A DNA stretch of 64,000 nt from Cephalopachus bancanus (Eukaryota > Chordata > Mammalia > Primates > Tarsiidae): NCBI GenBank assembly GCA_027257055.1, contig JAPVLO010000182.1, positions 4,340,001 through 4,404,000 on the forward strand, written 5' to 3'. Positions 11,333-23,224 of the stretch are shown here, in pieces (positions within the stretch are counted from its first letter, which is position 1; each line of letters begins with the position of its first letter). The position numbers were made by a program, and so were the translations under genes. A model generated the notes under the pieces. That model had not been told where the DNA came from and did no database searches. It was given only the letters and a program-made list of their open reading frames with translations.

Positions 11333-11380
11333 CTTGTTCAGCAAACAATCTTCTAAGTCTTCCGCAGTAATGGCTTTCAT
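11333..11380 (-). CDS. MAB21L3: MAB21L3 first coding exon (partial gene)
   Basis: On the minus strand an ATG opens 16 codons, MKAITAEDLEDCLLNK, followed at once by the donor GTAAGG. The human protein, as I recall it, starts MKYLTVGDLEDFLLNK, so 11 of 16 residues agree and the exon ends at the same residue. The exon is 48 coding bases and leaves the intron in phase 0. MAB21L3 belongs to the Mab-21 family, whose members share a nucleotidyltransferase-like fold related to cGAS. None of that fold is encoded here, and I know of no established enzymatic activity for this member. The gene lies downstream of SLC22A15 on the same strand. The rest is outside the window. Confidence 0.88.
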
Positions 11381-11493
11381 GGCTCCTGGATCAGTCCTGA
11401 GTAGAACAACAATTTCCTGGTTTCCTTCTCCGTGGAGACCAATTCCTGTGGGCCGTGTTCCCAGTAATGATAGTCCCGGGATGCTCAGTTTCT
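11381..11493 (-). other. MAB21L3: Probable 5' UTR part of the MAB21L3 start exon
   Basis: Upstream of the ATG (AGGAGCCATGA context) the minus strand reaches TTTATTTCCAG at 11494-11504, a plausible acceptor that would start the exon at 11493. If that acceptor is not used, the exon could extend further or contain the transcription start. The exact 5' boundary is inference. Confidence 0.45.
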
Positions 11494-13229
11494 CTGGAAA
11501 TAAACCAGAGACTTGCCTCCTAACTCTTCATTCCAGTTCTCATCTCCGCCTGGTAAGACTCCATCTGTTATCCTTTGGGGAATTAAAAAATAATCATTTT
11601 TTTTAAATGATGAAACTGAATTTGAGTCCTACCCTGTTTAGTTCTATTGGCTGGTGTGTTGACCAGACGGCAATTTTCCAAGCTGTATTTCCCACCCCAA
11701 TGCTTAAAAGTTTCATTCAAGACCGAACGCCTGGCAATTGGCTTCCCCACCTTTTTCCGCTTTTGTCCTGACACCAGATGCACCCTGAAGTTCAGTATCT
11801 TATATCTCCTTGCCCTCATTCTGTTGACAGTAAATATTCCTTGCTCTCCAATCCAGAAAACCCTGCAGACTGATTTACCTTCTTTACAACAAACAAGTAG
11901 AAAACTGCCAAACAACCAGCCAGGCGCCTGTTATTATACCTGAGGCAGGGTAGCTAACACAGGTTAGACACAGACAGATAAATTTCCCCTAGGTAGATTT
12001 TAGGAAGCATTCAGACACTTTTAAAAGTACATTTTACTGCAGGCCAAGCTGGCAGCCTTCCCCACCCTCTTGGCAAACTAAAAGAAAATCCCATCACAGG
12101 TAGGACTAGGACAGCCCAAGCTTTCAGCGCATAATTACTAAAAGTTCTTCAGGTTCTCTGTTGTCGGTAAAAAGCTCAATGCCACCCTTTAACTGATCAA
12201 AACCATAGAAATGATCATAAGACCACCCCTCCTCCCATCAGAGTTGAGAGGGCAGCAATTACCTGGGCTCTACCGTCTTTAACATTTCAACCATCATGAA
12301 GGTGTATCAGACCTACTGTAAAGCGCAGAAGGTGTGGCTTCTGCCGCCCATGCCAGCTCTGGCATGTCTCTCTGTCCCTCCTCTTTTCCTTCTCTCATAA
12401 ACTTTGTTTGAAGACTTTGCTGGCCACTCTAAAATCGATCTTAGAAAGGAGCCAAAGAATCCACACATTTTGCACCACACCCCACCTGGCATCAATACCT
12501 ACAGACAAGTGACCAGGTCTTGTCAACCAGAGCAGGGCACACGCTTGGCCTTTGGAGAAGCCTGCACACACATGGACACAGGCACACACACGCACGCACG
12601 AGAGGCACATGCGCCCGCCGGTGACAGGGCAAGGGTTCTTCTGCTCACCTGCTAACCTTTACTCGTAATTTCCCTCTTTCCACTTGAAAGCTGGCAGTAA
12701 AAATAAAGTCAGTGTAAACAGGCCCCTTCACGCCTGGTTTTGCCAGTAAAACTCATGTTGGAAAATAGCTCAGGCAGTAAATTCCCAGTCAGGCTGGCTG
12801 GGGCTAGTTTTACTACAGAAAAAAAAAAAAAAATCACAATGGCCTGATCTCCCTGAAGCTGGTAAACATCAGAGTCTCCTATCAGCTGATCTGAAGAAAT
12901 CACAGCCCTTCTGCCAGCACAGAGCAATGTTTTAAAGGTGAGTGTCCTTTGAAAGCCACCTCTAAGTGCTACCCCAAGGGCCACTCCGCTTTGTGCAGCC
13001 CTAGGATTTGCACGGTTTCCCATACTCTGCCCCACGTGGAGGCCATCTCAGAGCACCCTGGCTGTTCCGGGCTCCACCCACTTCCCGAATCCGGCTTTCA
13101 GCCCAGCTCCGACAGATACCTTCTGCAAATCCACAGTCAGATACAAACATTGTAAAGCTACAGCCTCTCCAATGGCCCTCTGATAACCCCCTCGAAAGTG
13201 CCTTCATTTTCCATTTGTCTTTATATGTA
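11494..13229. other. Unique DNA upstream of the MAB21L3 start exon
   Basis: No further exon was recognised. Upstream non-coding exons or a promoter could be here but cannot be placed by eye. About 12230-12420, with a 'ctctcataaactttgtttg' end, is weakly reminiscent of an old LTR. (CA)-rich sequence lies near 12567-12600. Confidence 0.4.
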
Positions 13230-13666
13230 GTTCTTTGTTTGTTTGTTTGAGCCAGGGAATTACTCTGTCACCCAGCCTGACGTGCAGTGGCATGATCACT
13301 GCTCAGTGTAGCCTCGACCTGCTGGGCTCAGGTAATCCTTCCACCTCAGCCTCCCATGTAGCTGGGAACACAGGCGTACACCACCACATGTGGTTAGTTT
13401 TTAAATGTTTTGTAGAAATGAGGTCTCACCATGTTGCTCAGGCTAATCCTGAACTACTGGCCTCAAGCCATCCTTCCACTTCTGTTTCAACCTTCTAAGT
13501 AGCTGGAAATACAGGCATGGCCACCATGCCCAGCTAATTTTTTAATTGTAGAGTCGAGGTCTCACCAAGTTGCCCAGGCTGGTCTCAAACTCCTGGTCTC
13601 AGACAATCCTCTTGCCTCTGCCTCCCAAAGTGCTGGGATTACAGGCATGAGCCACCACTCCCGGCC
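13230..13666 (-). repeat. Trimeric Alu-like element
   Basis: At about 437 bases it is longer than a dimeric Alu. It holds a right monomer (13240-13400), a middle unit that begins like a left monomer and ends like a right one (13413-13540), and a left monomer (13541-13666). Two A-rich linkers are visible as T-rich breaks. Confidence 0.75.
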
Positions 13667-14762
13667 CTCTCTACTTAATTCTAAATCTCCTTGTTTTTGC
13701 ATGAAATGCTCCCAAATATTTTAGAATCGTATTCCCTTGGCTTCTGTTGCCACTGGCAGTGGAGCCAACCCATTCATTTTTCACAGATGGGGCAAGAGAC
13801 TTCCTCTGATTTGTAATTCAGAATTCTCTCTCCATCTCATTTTCAACGTCAAGTCCCTCTGTCTCCCACGTACTCTCGTTTGTGTCTTTACTCCTGCTTT
13901 CACAGTAATCATTAACTCTGGAGTCCCTTTTGCCTGGTGGGGACTTTCCTAAGGTTCTAAGGTAACCCCAGGCTTCTGCCATCAGAGGCACCAAGTTTCA
14001 TCACGTTTGCACCTGTGGCTGCCCTGGCTCAGTGGCTCCACCACTTGCAATGGCTCAAAATGTTACCACTGGAATCCTCTCTCGCCCTAAGATCCAGTGA
14101 TGCTTGCCAGATGTGAGCAGGAAAAACAACCAGCAGGGCCAGCCCAGAAGCCTGGGAGAAGAAAGAAGGAAGCATGTGCTCAGGACAGCTGCCACAGTCA
14201 GATTTTACCCAGATGCCATAGCCAGGAATTAGGGCTGCTGTGTGAACGCAACCTAGTTCATCACTCATTGATGGGCAAAGGTTCAGGCCTATAGGGCAGT
14301 CCTGCAAACACAGGCTGTCTGGCAGCTCCTATCTGGCGTGAAGAGATGCTTTCTTTGTAGATACAGATATCTGGCTAATTGGATACGGGATCAGCAAAAA
14401 TGCACTGAGTAACAGTGTGCCAAAGGCACTGCACGAAGCCGCGGGGGAAATTCAAGGTTAGCTCAGCTTCTGTGCCCTTCTTAAGAAATCGAGATCCTCA
14501 TCGCCCATGACTCACACCAAAAGCAAGTTCGTGAAGGTAAACCAGCTTTGTGGCTCCATTTCTGTTGCGAGGACTAAGAACTTATTTTTTTAAAGTTAGT
14601 TCGACAAGGTATTCCTTCAACGCCCTAAACCATCGATATGAGAAGTCCCAGGGAGATAATGCTTGGCCTGGTTTACCAGCAGAAGTGTCTGTTACTGATT
14701 TATTTAGCGGCCGAGATTTTCATCCCAAGGAGGAGAAAGGTTACCTTGATCCAAATTCATCT
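13667..14762. other. Unique intergenic DNA
   Basis: No exon, repeat or RNA gene was recognised on either strand. Confidence 0.4.
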
Positions 14763-15088
14763 TTTTTTCTTTTCTTTTCTTTTCTTTTTTTGAGTTGGAG
14801 TCTCTCTCTGTCACCTGTCACTCAGGCTGGAGTGCAGTGGAATGATCACAGCTCTGCAGCCTTGACTTCCTGGGTTCAGGTAATCCTTCTGCCTCAGGTT
14901 CCTGAGTAGCTGGGACTATAGACGTGTGCCACCACACCTGGCTAATTTTTTTATTTTTTTATTTTTTTTGTAGAGATGAGGTCTCACTATGTTGCCCAGG
15001 CTGTTCTCAAACTCCTGGGCTCAAGCGATCCTCCCACCTCAGTCTTCCAAAGTGCTGGGATTATAGGCATGAGCCACCATGCCTGGCC
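14763..15088 (-). repeat. Alu, full length, expanded middle T tract
   Basis: From a (TTTTC)n leader and GAGTTGGAGTCTCTCTCTGT to GCCACCATGCCTGGCC. 'cacctgtca' is partly repeated near the 3' end, giving extra length. Confidence 0.92.
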
Positions 15089-15544
15089 CCAAATCAATAT
15101 TAAATGTGCAAATTTGTTGAAGTTTGCCAGGGTTACAAACTCTGACTGAATATTTATTTGATTGCTTTAACATTAAAGTCACATTCTACTAAGTAAAATA
15201 TAATATCTTAAGATACACAAAACACACTTTACAAATTATAAGTTTAATTATATGCATGCACTTGTGACCACTTACATTACTATCTTCTTCTATAGAAAGG
15301 CCTGGAATAAATTTTGCATAGTAATTGGCACATGATAGGACCTCAAGTAAATATTTATCTTTCTACTCCATTTTATTCACTGAGGTAAAAGAGTCTTCTC
15401 TTAATGTGTGTGAGTAACTCTCCTGGTCTTATCTGATAGGTAGGATCTTCCACTGAGTTGGTCATACCTGACATGGTAACTGAAATGACTTGAACTTGAT
15501 CTTTTGTCTAGGTTTGGAAACAGGAGATCCCAAATGCCTACATG
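15089..15544. other. AT-rich unique DNA with an old L2/MIR-class fragment
   Basis: Positions about 15295-15355 ('tggcacatgataggacctca', then 'agtaaatatt') look like the 3' end of an old LINE2-type repeat. Confidence 0.45.
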
Positions 15545-15873
15545 AGGCCGGGCACGGTAGCGCAAGTCTGTAACCCCAGCATTCTGGGAGGCTGGGGTGA
15601 GAGGGTTGTCTGAGACCGGGGATTCGAGACCAGCCCGGGCAACTTGGTGAGACCTCGTCTCCACAATAAATAAAAAAATTAGCTGGGCGTGGTGTCCCAT
15701 GCCTGTAATTCCAGCTACTTGGAAGGCCGAAGCAAAAGGATCATCCAGTAAGTAGAGGCTGCAGTGGTCGTGAGCATGTCACTATGAGGCTTCAGTGGCC
15801 ATGACCATGCCACTACCCTCTAGCCTGGGCTACAGAGAGAGACACTCCAACTAAAAGTAAATAAATAAAGTTA
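15545..15873 (+). repeat. Alu with a short internal duplication
   Basis: The block 'gaggctgcagtggtcgtgag...gtcacta' is followed by a diverged copy, 'gaggcttcagtggccatgac...gccacta', a tandem duplication of about 37 bp in the right monomer. Confidence 0.88.
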
Positions 15874-15894
15874 AATTAAATAACTGCAGTTCCA

Positions 15895-16181
15895 GCCAGG
15901 CTCGGTGGCTCAGCCTGTAATCCTGCGCCTTTGGGAGGCTGAGGTGAGTGGATTGCCTAAGCCGGCGGGTTCGAGACCCGCCTGGGCAGGCAAGACCTCA
16001 TCTCTACAATAAATCAAAAAATCAGCCGGGCGTGGTAGCGCATGCCTGTGATTCCGGCTACTCGGAAGGCTGAGGCGGAAGGATCGCCAGAGCCCAGCAA
16101 GTCGAGGCTGCGGTGGCTGGGAGCGGCCACTGCACTCCAGTCTGGGCCACCGAGTGAGACTCCAACTCAAAATAAAAAACA
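15895..16181 (+). repeat. Young Alu with tRNA-like boxes
   Basis: Contains GGCTCAGCCTG and GGCGGGTTCGAGACCCGCC. Confidence 0.95.
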
Positions 16182-16394
16182 AAACTGCAGTTCCCTATAA
16201 AAGACACCCCTGCCTTTTCATTTTCTCTGGACTATTACTCAGACAATACCCTCTGGATGCCCTCCCCTACCTTCCAGTCCTGTCATTGGAATTCCTATCT
16301 GTCCTCCTAGATTTGTCTTAGCTGCCGTCTGCTCCAGTGGCCTTCTCTGATCCTCGAAGCTGAATAGGGTACATGATGCTCCTAGGCCACCCAG

Positions 16395-16430
<36 letters not shown>

Positions 16431-17491
16431 TTTTGGAGGATACAAATAGATTTTGCTCTGGGCTTTAAGAGTACCCACGACCTTCCTATGCACATTGAAC
16501 CCAACAGATGTTTTTTTTGGGTTCCTCCACCCCTGCTTCCCCTCCCCCTTCCGAGATCCAATGTCCATTCTACCATTCTCTATCAGACTTCTCCTTTAGC
16601 TCTTGTCACACTGCATTTTGCTGCTTTACATGTAACTATCCCTTGTTGTATCATGAGCTCCTTAAAGAAAGAGATTTGCCTTGTTGGAAACAATATTTGA
16701 CATACAACAGGTGCTTAATAATTGAATGAACAAGCGGTGGCATACATGAAAGAATGAATCAATGAGGGTGGCCCCTTTTCTTATCCTGAAGTCTAATCTT
16801 GTTCTGTCGCCTATCTGCAGGCGCAAGCGTAAGTGAGAAGAGTCAAGTTAAGCAGCGAGTGAGCACTCATTTACCTCATGTGGGAACACAATGAGCAAAA
16901 GTAGAAAGTGTTTCTTGGAAAAGTTGGCTTCAACTCAGAAAGCGCAAAGCGACAGGAGATGTTTTTGGACCTGGAGAAAGCCACTGTTCACAGCCTACAG
17001 TTGTCAAGAATGCTGAAAAACTGCCCAATAATTAGAACATGTCGTGTGGATCTTGGAAGCCAAACACCCACGTCTTTGTAAAAGTCATGACTCCATCTGG
17101 CCCCTTCAATTAAGAGAACATTATATTCTAGCGGCAATTATGGTCACAACACATCCAGAAAGGACAAGACGCCCAGCACCAGCCTGAAGAAAGACAACAG
17201 AAGTTAACAACAGTTCTAGCACCTGTATAGCCTGTGATCAAAAAGAAAGAATGAGAAATAACCAGTGCTGTCAACACCAGCTTCTGTACAGCAAAGATGA
17301 CCTGTTTTAGTTACAAAATAGTATGTAATAAATGATCTGAGTTTGGGCTGGGAGAAGAGAAACTATGTCTGTTTCCATCTGTCCACATGTCTACCCATCT
17401 ATAGATTTGTGCACTAGAATGCCACTCTAAATCTTCCTCATTCAAATGACTCATATTTGAGGGTAAACCAGAAATTTCTTTCTTTCTTTTT
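16182..17491. other. Unique DNA with (CT)n and an L2 3' end
   Basis: A (CT)n run lies at 16399-16427. Positions about 16640-16740 ('atgagctccttaaagaaaga', then 'caacaggtgcttaataattg' and 'aatgaac') match the end of LINE2 on the plus strand. About 16780-17345 was not recognised. Confidence 0.55.
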
Positions 17492-17781
17492 GTTTTGTTT
17501 TTTTTTCCTTTGGAGTCAGAGTCTCCAGGCTGGAGTGCACATTCATGGCCACCACAGCCTCAACCACTGGACTCAGGCGACCCTTCCACCTCAGCCTTCC
17601 AAGTAACCAAAACTACAGGCATGCACCCCCATGCCCGGCTAATTTTTTTTTTTTTAATTTATTGTAGAGATGAGGTCTTGCCAAGTTGTCCAGGCTGGTC
17701 TCAAATCTGTGGGCTCAGGCAATCCTCTTACCTCATCCTCCCAAAGTGCTGGGATTATAGGTGTGAGCCACTGCACCTGGT
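17492..17781 (-). repeat. Alu with deletions
   Basis: From TTTGGAGTCAGAGTCTCC to TGCACCTGGTCC. Part of the right monomer is missing. Confidence 0.9.
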
Positions 17782-17950
17782 CCCAGAAATTTATTTCTAA
17801 CAGAAACCAGTTATCAATATAAAGAAACTTCTACTATGGTTTGAATGACACCTTATTTTCAAATCAAATAGTAAAAGGTGTTTCCATTTTTGTATTTTCC
17901 TTCCTTGTTTAAAAAAAAATGTTGTGTATTTATCTGAAACTTTTTCTTTT

Positions 17951-18250
17951 TCTTTTTTTTTTTTTTTTTGAGTTGAAGTCTCACTCTCTCACCCAGGCTG
18001 GAGGGTAGTGGCATGCTCCCGGCCACTACACCCTCGACCTGCTGGACTCAGATGATCCTTCCACCTCAGCCTTCCAAGTAGCTGGAACTACAGGCACATG
18101 CCACGATGCCCTGCTAATTTTTTTTATTTATTGTAGAGATGAGGCCTCACCAAGTTGCCAGGGCTGATCTTGAACCCGTAGGCTCTGGCAATCCTCTCAC
18201 CTCAGCCTCCCAAAGTGCTGGGATTATAGGCATGAGACACCGTGTCCAGC
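17951..18250 (-). repeat. Alu, full length
   Basis: From a long T tract and GAGTTGAAGTCTCACTCTCT to GACACCGTGTCCAGCC. Confidence 0.93.
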
Positions 18251-18605
18251 CTTTGAAATTTTTTCTTAAGTCAGGGTACAACTCCTTTCCCCCTACCCTG
18301 AGCCATATGAGGCTGGAATGTTTTTCATCTGACGTCACCAGCAAGACACTGAGCGTGAGGAAGTCATATAAGGAAATAGACATTTCGTTTTATTACTTTG
18401 TTATTCCATGAAGCTAACTGGTGACATCACTGAGCCATCCATTCCTGTGGTGTCCCAGTTAGGAAGTGTCAAGAAATGGTTGGATGGAGGAATTAATTGT
18501 TGCTAATTCCTGGTACACAAGGGACTGTTTTCTCCTCCTACCCTTTATTTCTCATGACACATGACAAATATGTCTGTTTTTTAATTTTAAAAGACCCAGA
18601 GTGTC
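18251..18605. other. Unique DNA, nothing recognised
   Basis: No exon or known repeat was seen. Confidence 0.4.
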
Positions 18606-18634
18606 AACTGGGTGCGGTGGATCAAGCCTGTAAT
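18606..18634 (+). repeat. Alu 5' fragment, left of an LTR insertion
   Basis: The first 29 bases of an Alu stop at CCTGTAAT, where the LTR begins. The rest resumes at 19996. Confidence 0.88.
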
Positions 18635-19995
18635 TGTTAGGAGCCAACATCTATAGCTACATGGCTGAGGCCTGTAAAGGCCCTTCTGGAAGATCGCCTC
18701 TGACATAGGATATCGGTTATACCTATAATATTGGCATGTGATTAGTGACCAGTGTGCATACGTGGCAGTAAATCCTGATGGAAAGCTGCTCAGCAGAATT
18801 ATCTTATATGATTCTAAGTTGTATTTCTTTCTAGATATTTTTCAAACTTCTATTTTCTTGGTAGACTGGTGAGTCAACTCTTAAGCAGTTTCCCCTAGAG
18901 CTAAGATTAGAGACTAAATTACCATCATAGTCTTATTGCCCTGTTCCTGGCCAGGCAGAAACGATTGCTTTTGTCCCATTACAGGCTATGTATTTCCTTG
19001 TCTTTGTTTTGTTAAATACCGAAAACTGTCTGCAGCCCAAAGCCATTAACTTGGCGACTATGCCTTTGTTTCATACCGAAACTCTGTCTGCCTCTGTTTA
19101 CCTCAGCCCGAGGCCATGTGGCCATGCATTTCCTTACTCAGGAGTGTGAAAGCTACTATATGATTTCTAGAGTAGACTTGTTAGGATAAAATATAATTTA
19201 TACACTTATAGTTACGTTTTAGAGTATATTTGAGAAAACTTATGCTTGCTGTTTTGTTTCTTTTGGCTACATTATTCAAATATAATAGTTACTATACGAT
19301 TTATAAAATAATTAATGATAAGGTATTGGCTTAATAGGATATAGCATAGTATTAAAGGTCAATCATTACAAAAATTAAAGTTTAGACATAGGAAATTCAT
19401 TTAAGTCATAGGTAAGGTTTTATAATTTAAGAATAAGTTTTGATCATTGTGGAATTACAGGACACTACATTAAACCATAATAGATTAATAGAATAACTGA
19501 GTCATTTAAGTAAACTTATAGATTATAGTATAGTGTTAAATTGATAATATTAATCGTTAAAAATATTAGGAGTCAGTAAACTTGGATTTAACTTAGAAAA
19601 GTTTTTGTATTAATCAGGGTCTGGAACAAAGAGTATAATGTGAATGATTTATTAAACATTGTGGAGAACACTTTGAACAATCTGTATTAAAATTGTATAC
19701 CTGTAAATTTAATGTAAGTTTTGTGAAACACATCATGTATCATGGAATTGTAATTGTTTGCTTGGAACTTTCAAGTCTCGTGATGCGTAATTTGCATAGG
19801 AATGTGTACGCCCCCAGCAAGTGATTGTCACACTGCTGGAGGGTATAGAAAATGGTATATAAGTTGGAAGGAGTTCAAATAAAATTTGGCTTTAGTCCTG
19901 ATCAGACTGTTCCCAGAAGAATGACTTCAGAGTCGTTTCTTCTTTCCGTCTTGATCCACCGGAGCGGTCCTAACCCACCCTTGTAAGTCGGGGTT
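18635..19995 (+). mobile_element. Solo LTR, probably class II (betaretrovirus-like)
   Basis: 1361 bases starting TGTTAGGAGCC lie between two copies of TGTAAT (18629-18634 and 19996-20001), a perfect 6-bp target duplication inside an Alu. A TATA-like box (ggtatataag, about 19855) and AATAAA (about 19879) lie in the correct order near the right end, giving plus orientation. The interior, about 19170-19760, is strikingly AT-rich. The right terminus reads GGGGTT rather than the expected ACA, so either it has mutated or my boundary is off by a few bases. The class assignment rests on the 6-bp duplication and the TGTTAGGAGCC start. No coding capacity was seen. Confidence 0.72.
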
Positions 19996-20260
19996 TGTAA
20001 TCCCAGCATTTTGGGAGGTTGAAGCAAAAGGATTGCCCCAGGCCACAGGTTCGAGACCAGCCTGGGCAACTTGGTGGGACCTCATCTCTACAGTAAATAA
20101 AAAATTTAGTCGGCCACAGTAGCGTGGGCCTGAAGTTCCAGCTACTTGGAAGGCTGAAGCAGAAGGATCGCCGGAGCCCAGCAGATCAGGCTGCAGTGGC
20201 AGTGAGCAGTGTGCCACTGCACTGAAGCCTGGGTGACAGAGTGAGACTCCGACTCAAAAA
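19996..20260 (+). repeat. Alu remainder, right of the LTR insertion
   Basis: It resumes at TGTAATCCCAGCATTTTGGG and runs to GACTCCGACTC plus an A tail, completing the Alu begun at 18606. Confidence 0.9.
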
Positions 20261-20372
20261 AACCCCTAGAGATCAATGGAACAAAATACAAAGCTCAGTA
20301 AAAGACTCACAAAAATATCACCATTTGATCTTTAACACTGTGTAAACACAATACAGTGGAGAAAAGATATTC

Positions 20373-20407
<35 letters not shown>

Positions 20408-20412
20408 TGTGT
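20373..20412. repeat. (GT)n microsatellite at an Alu tail
   Basis: A GT run with one AT interruption directly abuts the 3' end of the minus-strand Alu that follows, replacing its poly(A). Confidence 0.95.
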
Positions 20413-20688
20413 TGGAGTGTCACTCTGTTGCCCAGGCTGGAGTGCAGTGGCACACTCATGGTCACCCCAGCATCAACCCTCTGGGCTCAGGCAATCCTTC
20501 TGCCTCAGCCTTCCAAGTAGCCCAAACTACAGGCATGTGCTACCATGCCTGATTAATTTTTCGATTTATTGTAGAGATGAGGTCTGGCCAAGTTGCCCAG
20601 GCTGTTCTTGAATGCTGTGGCTCAGGCAGTCCTCTCACTTTGGCCTTCCAAAGTGCTGGGATTACAGGCTTGAGCCACAGCACTCGGC
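20413..20688 (-). repeat. Alu, full length
   Basis: From TTGGAGTGTCACTCTGTTG to GAGCCACAGCACTCGGCC. Confidence 0.93.
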
Positions 20689-20863
20689 CAAAAAAGTAAG
20701 TTTTACCGTAAAATAATTTTTAAATAAAGATACCCAGGGATACTGATTATAATGAAAATACAATCACATTACCAGCTTACTCACAGATAATATGTCCTGC
20801 ACTATTTTATTGGAAAATATAGGTGTTGTGTGAAAAAATAAAATAATGTGTTTATTTTTATTC

Positions 20864-21147
20864 TTTTTTTTGAGTTGGAGTCTCACTCTGTTGCCCAGAC
20901 TGGAGTGCGGTGGCTGCTCCTGGCCACTGCAGCCTCACCCTGCTGGGCTCTGGCGATACCTCCGCCTCAGCCTTCCAAGTAGCTGGAACTACAGGCGCGC
21001 GCTACCACGCCCGGCTGATTTTTGATTTATTGTGGAGATGAGGTCTTGCCAAGTTGCCCAGGTGGGTCTCGAACCCACGGGCTCAGGCAATCCACTCACC
21101 TCAGACTCCCAAAGCGTGGGATTATGGGCTGAGCCACCGAGCCCGGC
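20864..21147 (-). repeat. Young Alu with a paired change in the B-box hairpin
   Basis: The T-arm-like stem reads GTGGG/CCCAC here instead of GCGGG/CCCGC, so pairing is kept. The A-box variant GGCTCAGCCC is present. Confidence 0.94.
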
Positions 21148-22795
21148 TAAATAATGTTTTTACTTCCCATTATTAGATCTCAAATATTGCTAATTATGCT
21201 GATGATTTTAAACTTTGAAGCCAGACAGCTAGCAAGCCAAATTTAAATGATCAAGACTAATATTATGAGTAAAAAAAACTTGAAAGGGCATTCTGGATAC
21301 GTAAATGTCTTGGACAGTGTCCTTTCTGAATGATCTATTTTAATAAACAGGTATTCTAGAAAACTTTAAAATTATGAGGGAGGAGAGGGAGAGAAAAAAC
21401 AAAGTCAACTGTTGTTATTTATGGATGGTGGAATAATTATAGGATTTTTTTCTCTGTCAATTTGTTTTTATACATTTTCTACAATGAACATATGTATTTA
21501 CAGTCAGAAAAAGGGGTAAACACTACAAATGCTATTCAGAATAAAACAAAATGAACTCATTTCTTCAGCTTCTTTTTTATTTGCTGTCCAGTTTTGCCAA
21601 TGTTGGTCTGCATAATTTAAAAAACAGACCCAATCTCAATGCATAAATTTTTGTAAGTAGAAAAATATTATTAGCAAGACTGTAATGTACGTATTTCTGT
21701 GTTGGTTTTCTTTATAAAGATGTATCATGCTGAGGAAGGAAAGATATAAATAAGAAAGAGACAAAAATATATGTAGGCCAGAGGCAGTAATAGAACACTC
21801 ATAAATCATTTCGCAGTGCCCATCTATCTTGTCAAGGTAGCCACGCAGTTTCAAGGACAAGCATTTAACAGAAATATTTGAAAGTACATTGGCAAATGTT
21901 AACAGAATCTTCAGACTGTACAACCAAACTCACTTCTGCTTGGGTGCTGAAAATGCAATGATCCTACTGATTCTGTGGGTTCCTCCTTTAGGCAAAATGA
22001 GAGTCAAGGCCAAAGCTTAAAGAGTAGGAACCCTCAGCCTGTATGGATGGGTCAAGTCCAAACTGGCCCAGACAGTAATTGCAGCAGGGAAGCATGAGAG
22101 GGAAGACAGAGCTCACACCAAGGACGAGAGTGCTAAGAGAGATGGGTGGAAGGGTATACGTTCTAAGCCAGTGATAAAGGCTATGGCTTAGGGAGAGTGA
22201 TCAAAGCAGTCCACCTGGAGGAGTCCAGATTAGCTTGGAGAGATTACCCAAAATTCTAAATCCAAGGCTAAGGTAGGCAACAAAGAGCCTTTGGAGGTTT
22301 TTGAACCCCAGGCTGATAAGATAGCAATTGTTCTTTAGAAAAGTGTTTACTTTGCTGCTGTTGTATGTGAAGTTACCTACCTCTACTAACCCTTAACCTT
22401 GAGGGCAGAGATGGTGTTTGGTTCACTGTTGTCACATACTAGCTGCTTCAATATCACTGTGCAAATAGAAAGAGGCAACCCCTCTGGGCAAACTGAGCCC
22501 TGCAGGGTCAAGACTTGGCAAACCCACCATCCCTGTGTGAGAAAGATCAGAAAGAAGCAGCCTACACAAGCACCCATGGCTTCGTAGACAGAGCTAAATT
22601 TCAGCTCCACTTACACTCACGAACCCTTGTGCAGTACGCAACCTGAATAACATTAGATGGAGGCCCTGAGAAACCACAGATAGAGGACTGGTTCATTACG
22701 CGCTGAACTCAGGTAATGGCAGTGAAATTGGAAAGGAAGGGAGAGGTCTAATGTACACTTACAGTCTCCTGCACTTTATTTATTTATTTATTTTT
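21148..22795. other. Unique DNA with a fragment of an old L1 3' end
   Basis: Positions about 21420-21530 ('ttttatacattttctacaat', then 'gaacatatgtatttacagtc') match the 3' end of old L1/HAL1-type elements on the plus strand; the same type recurs at 41890-42125. The rest was not recognised. Confidence 0.5.
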
Positions 22796-23094
22796 CTTTT
22801 TTCTTTTTTTCTTTTTTGAGTTGGAGTCTCACTCTGTCACCCAGACTGGAGTGCAGAGGCCGCTCCCGGCCACCGCAGCCTCGACCTGCTGGGCTCCGGC
22901 GATCCTTCCGCCTCAGCCTTCCGAGTAGCCGGAACTACAGGCGCGCGCTACCACACCCGGTTAATTTTTTGATTTATTGTAGAGATGAGGTCTCACCAAG
23001 TTGCCCAGGCGGGTCTTGAACCCGCAGGCCAGGCAATCCACTCACCTCAGCCTCCCAAGGCGCGGGATTACAGGATGAGCCACCAGCCCGGCTG
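22796..23094 (-). repeat. Young Alu
   Basis: Little diverged, GC-rich right monomer, with a B-box hairpin of the young type. Confidence 0.94.
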
Positions 23095-23224
23095 CCTCCT
23101 GCACTTTAACTGGAATGACTGGTGTAAAGTCTTCTGGGTACTGCCTACTACAAGCACGAGTCTCCCTAACAAATCCACTCCATTCAGCTCCTCAGTGATG
23201 CCTCTGCTAGAAAATTCTATTCTC

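Noticed and set aside
12230..12420. An LTR ending near ctctcataaactttg
   Set aside because: Only the AATAAA-like end looked familiar. No termini or target duplication could be found, so it is mentioned but not called.
15964..15986. Possible tRNA gene at the GGTTCGAGACC hairpins
   Set aside because: The T-arm-like hairpin lies in 7SL-derived Alus without an acceptor stem or anticodon arm. It is an Alu promoter feature.
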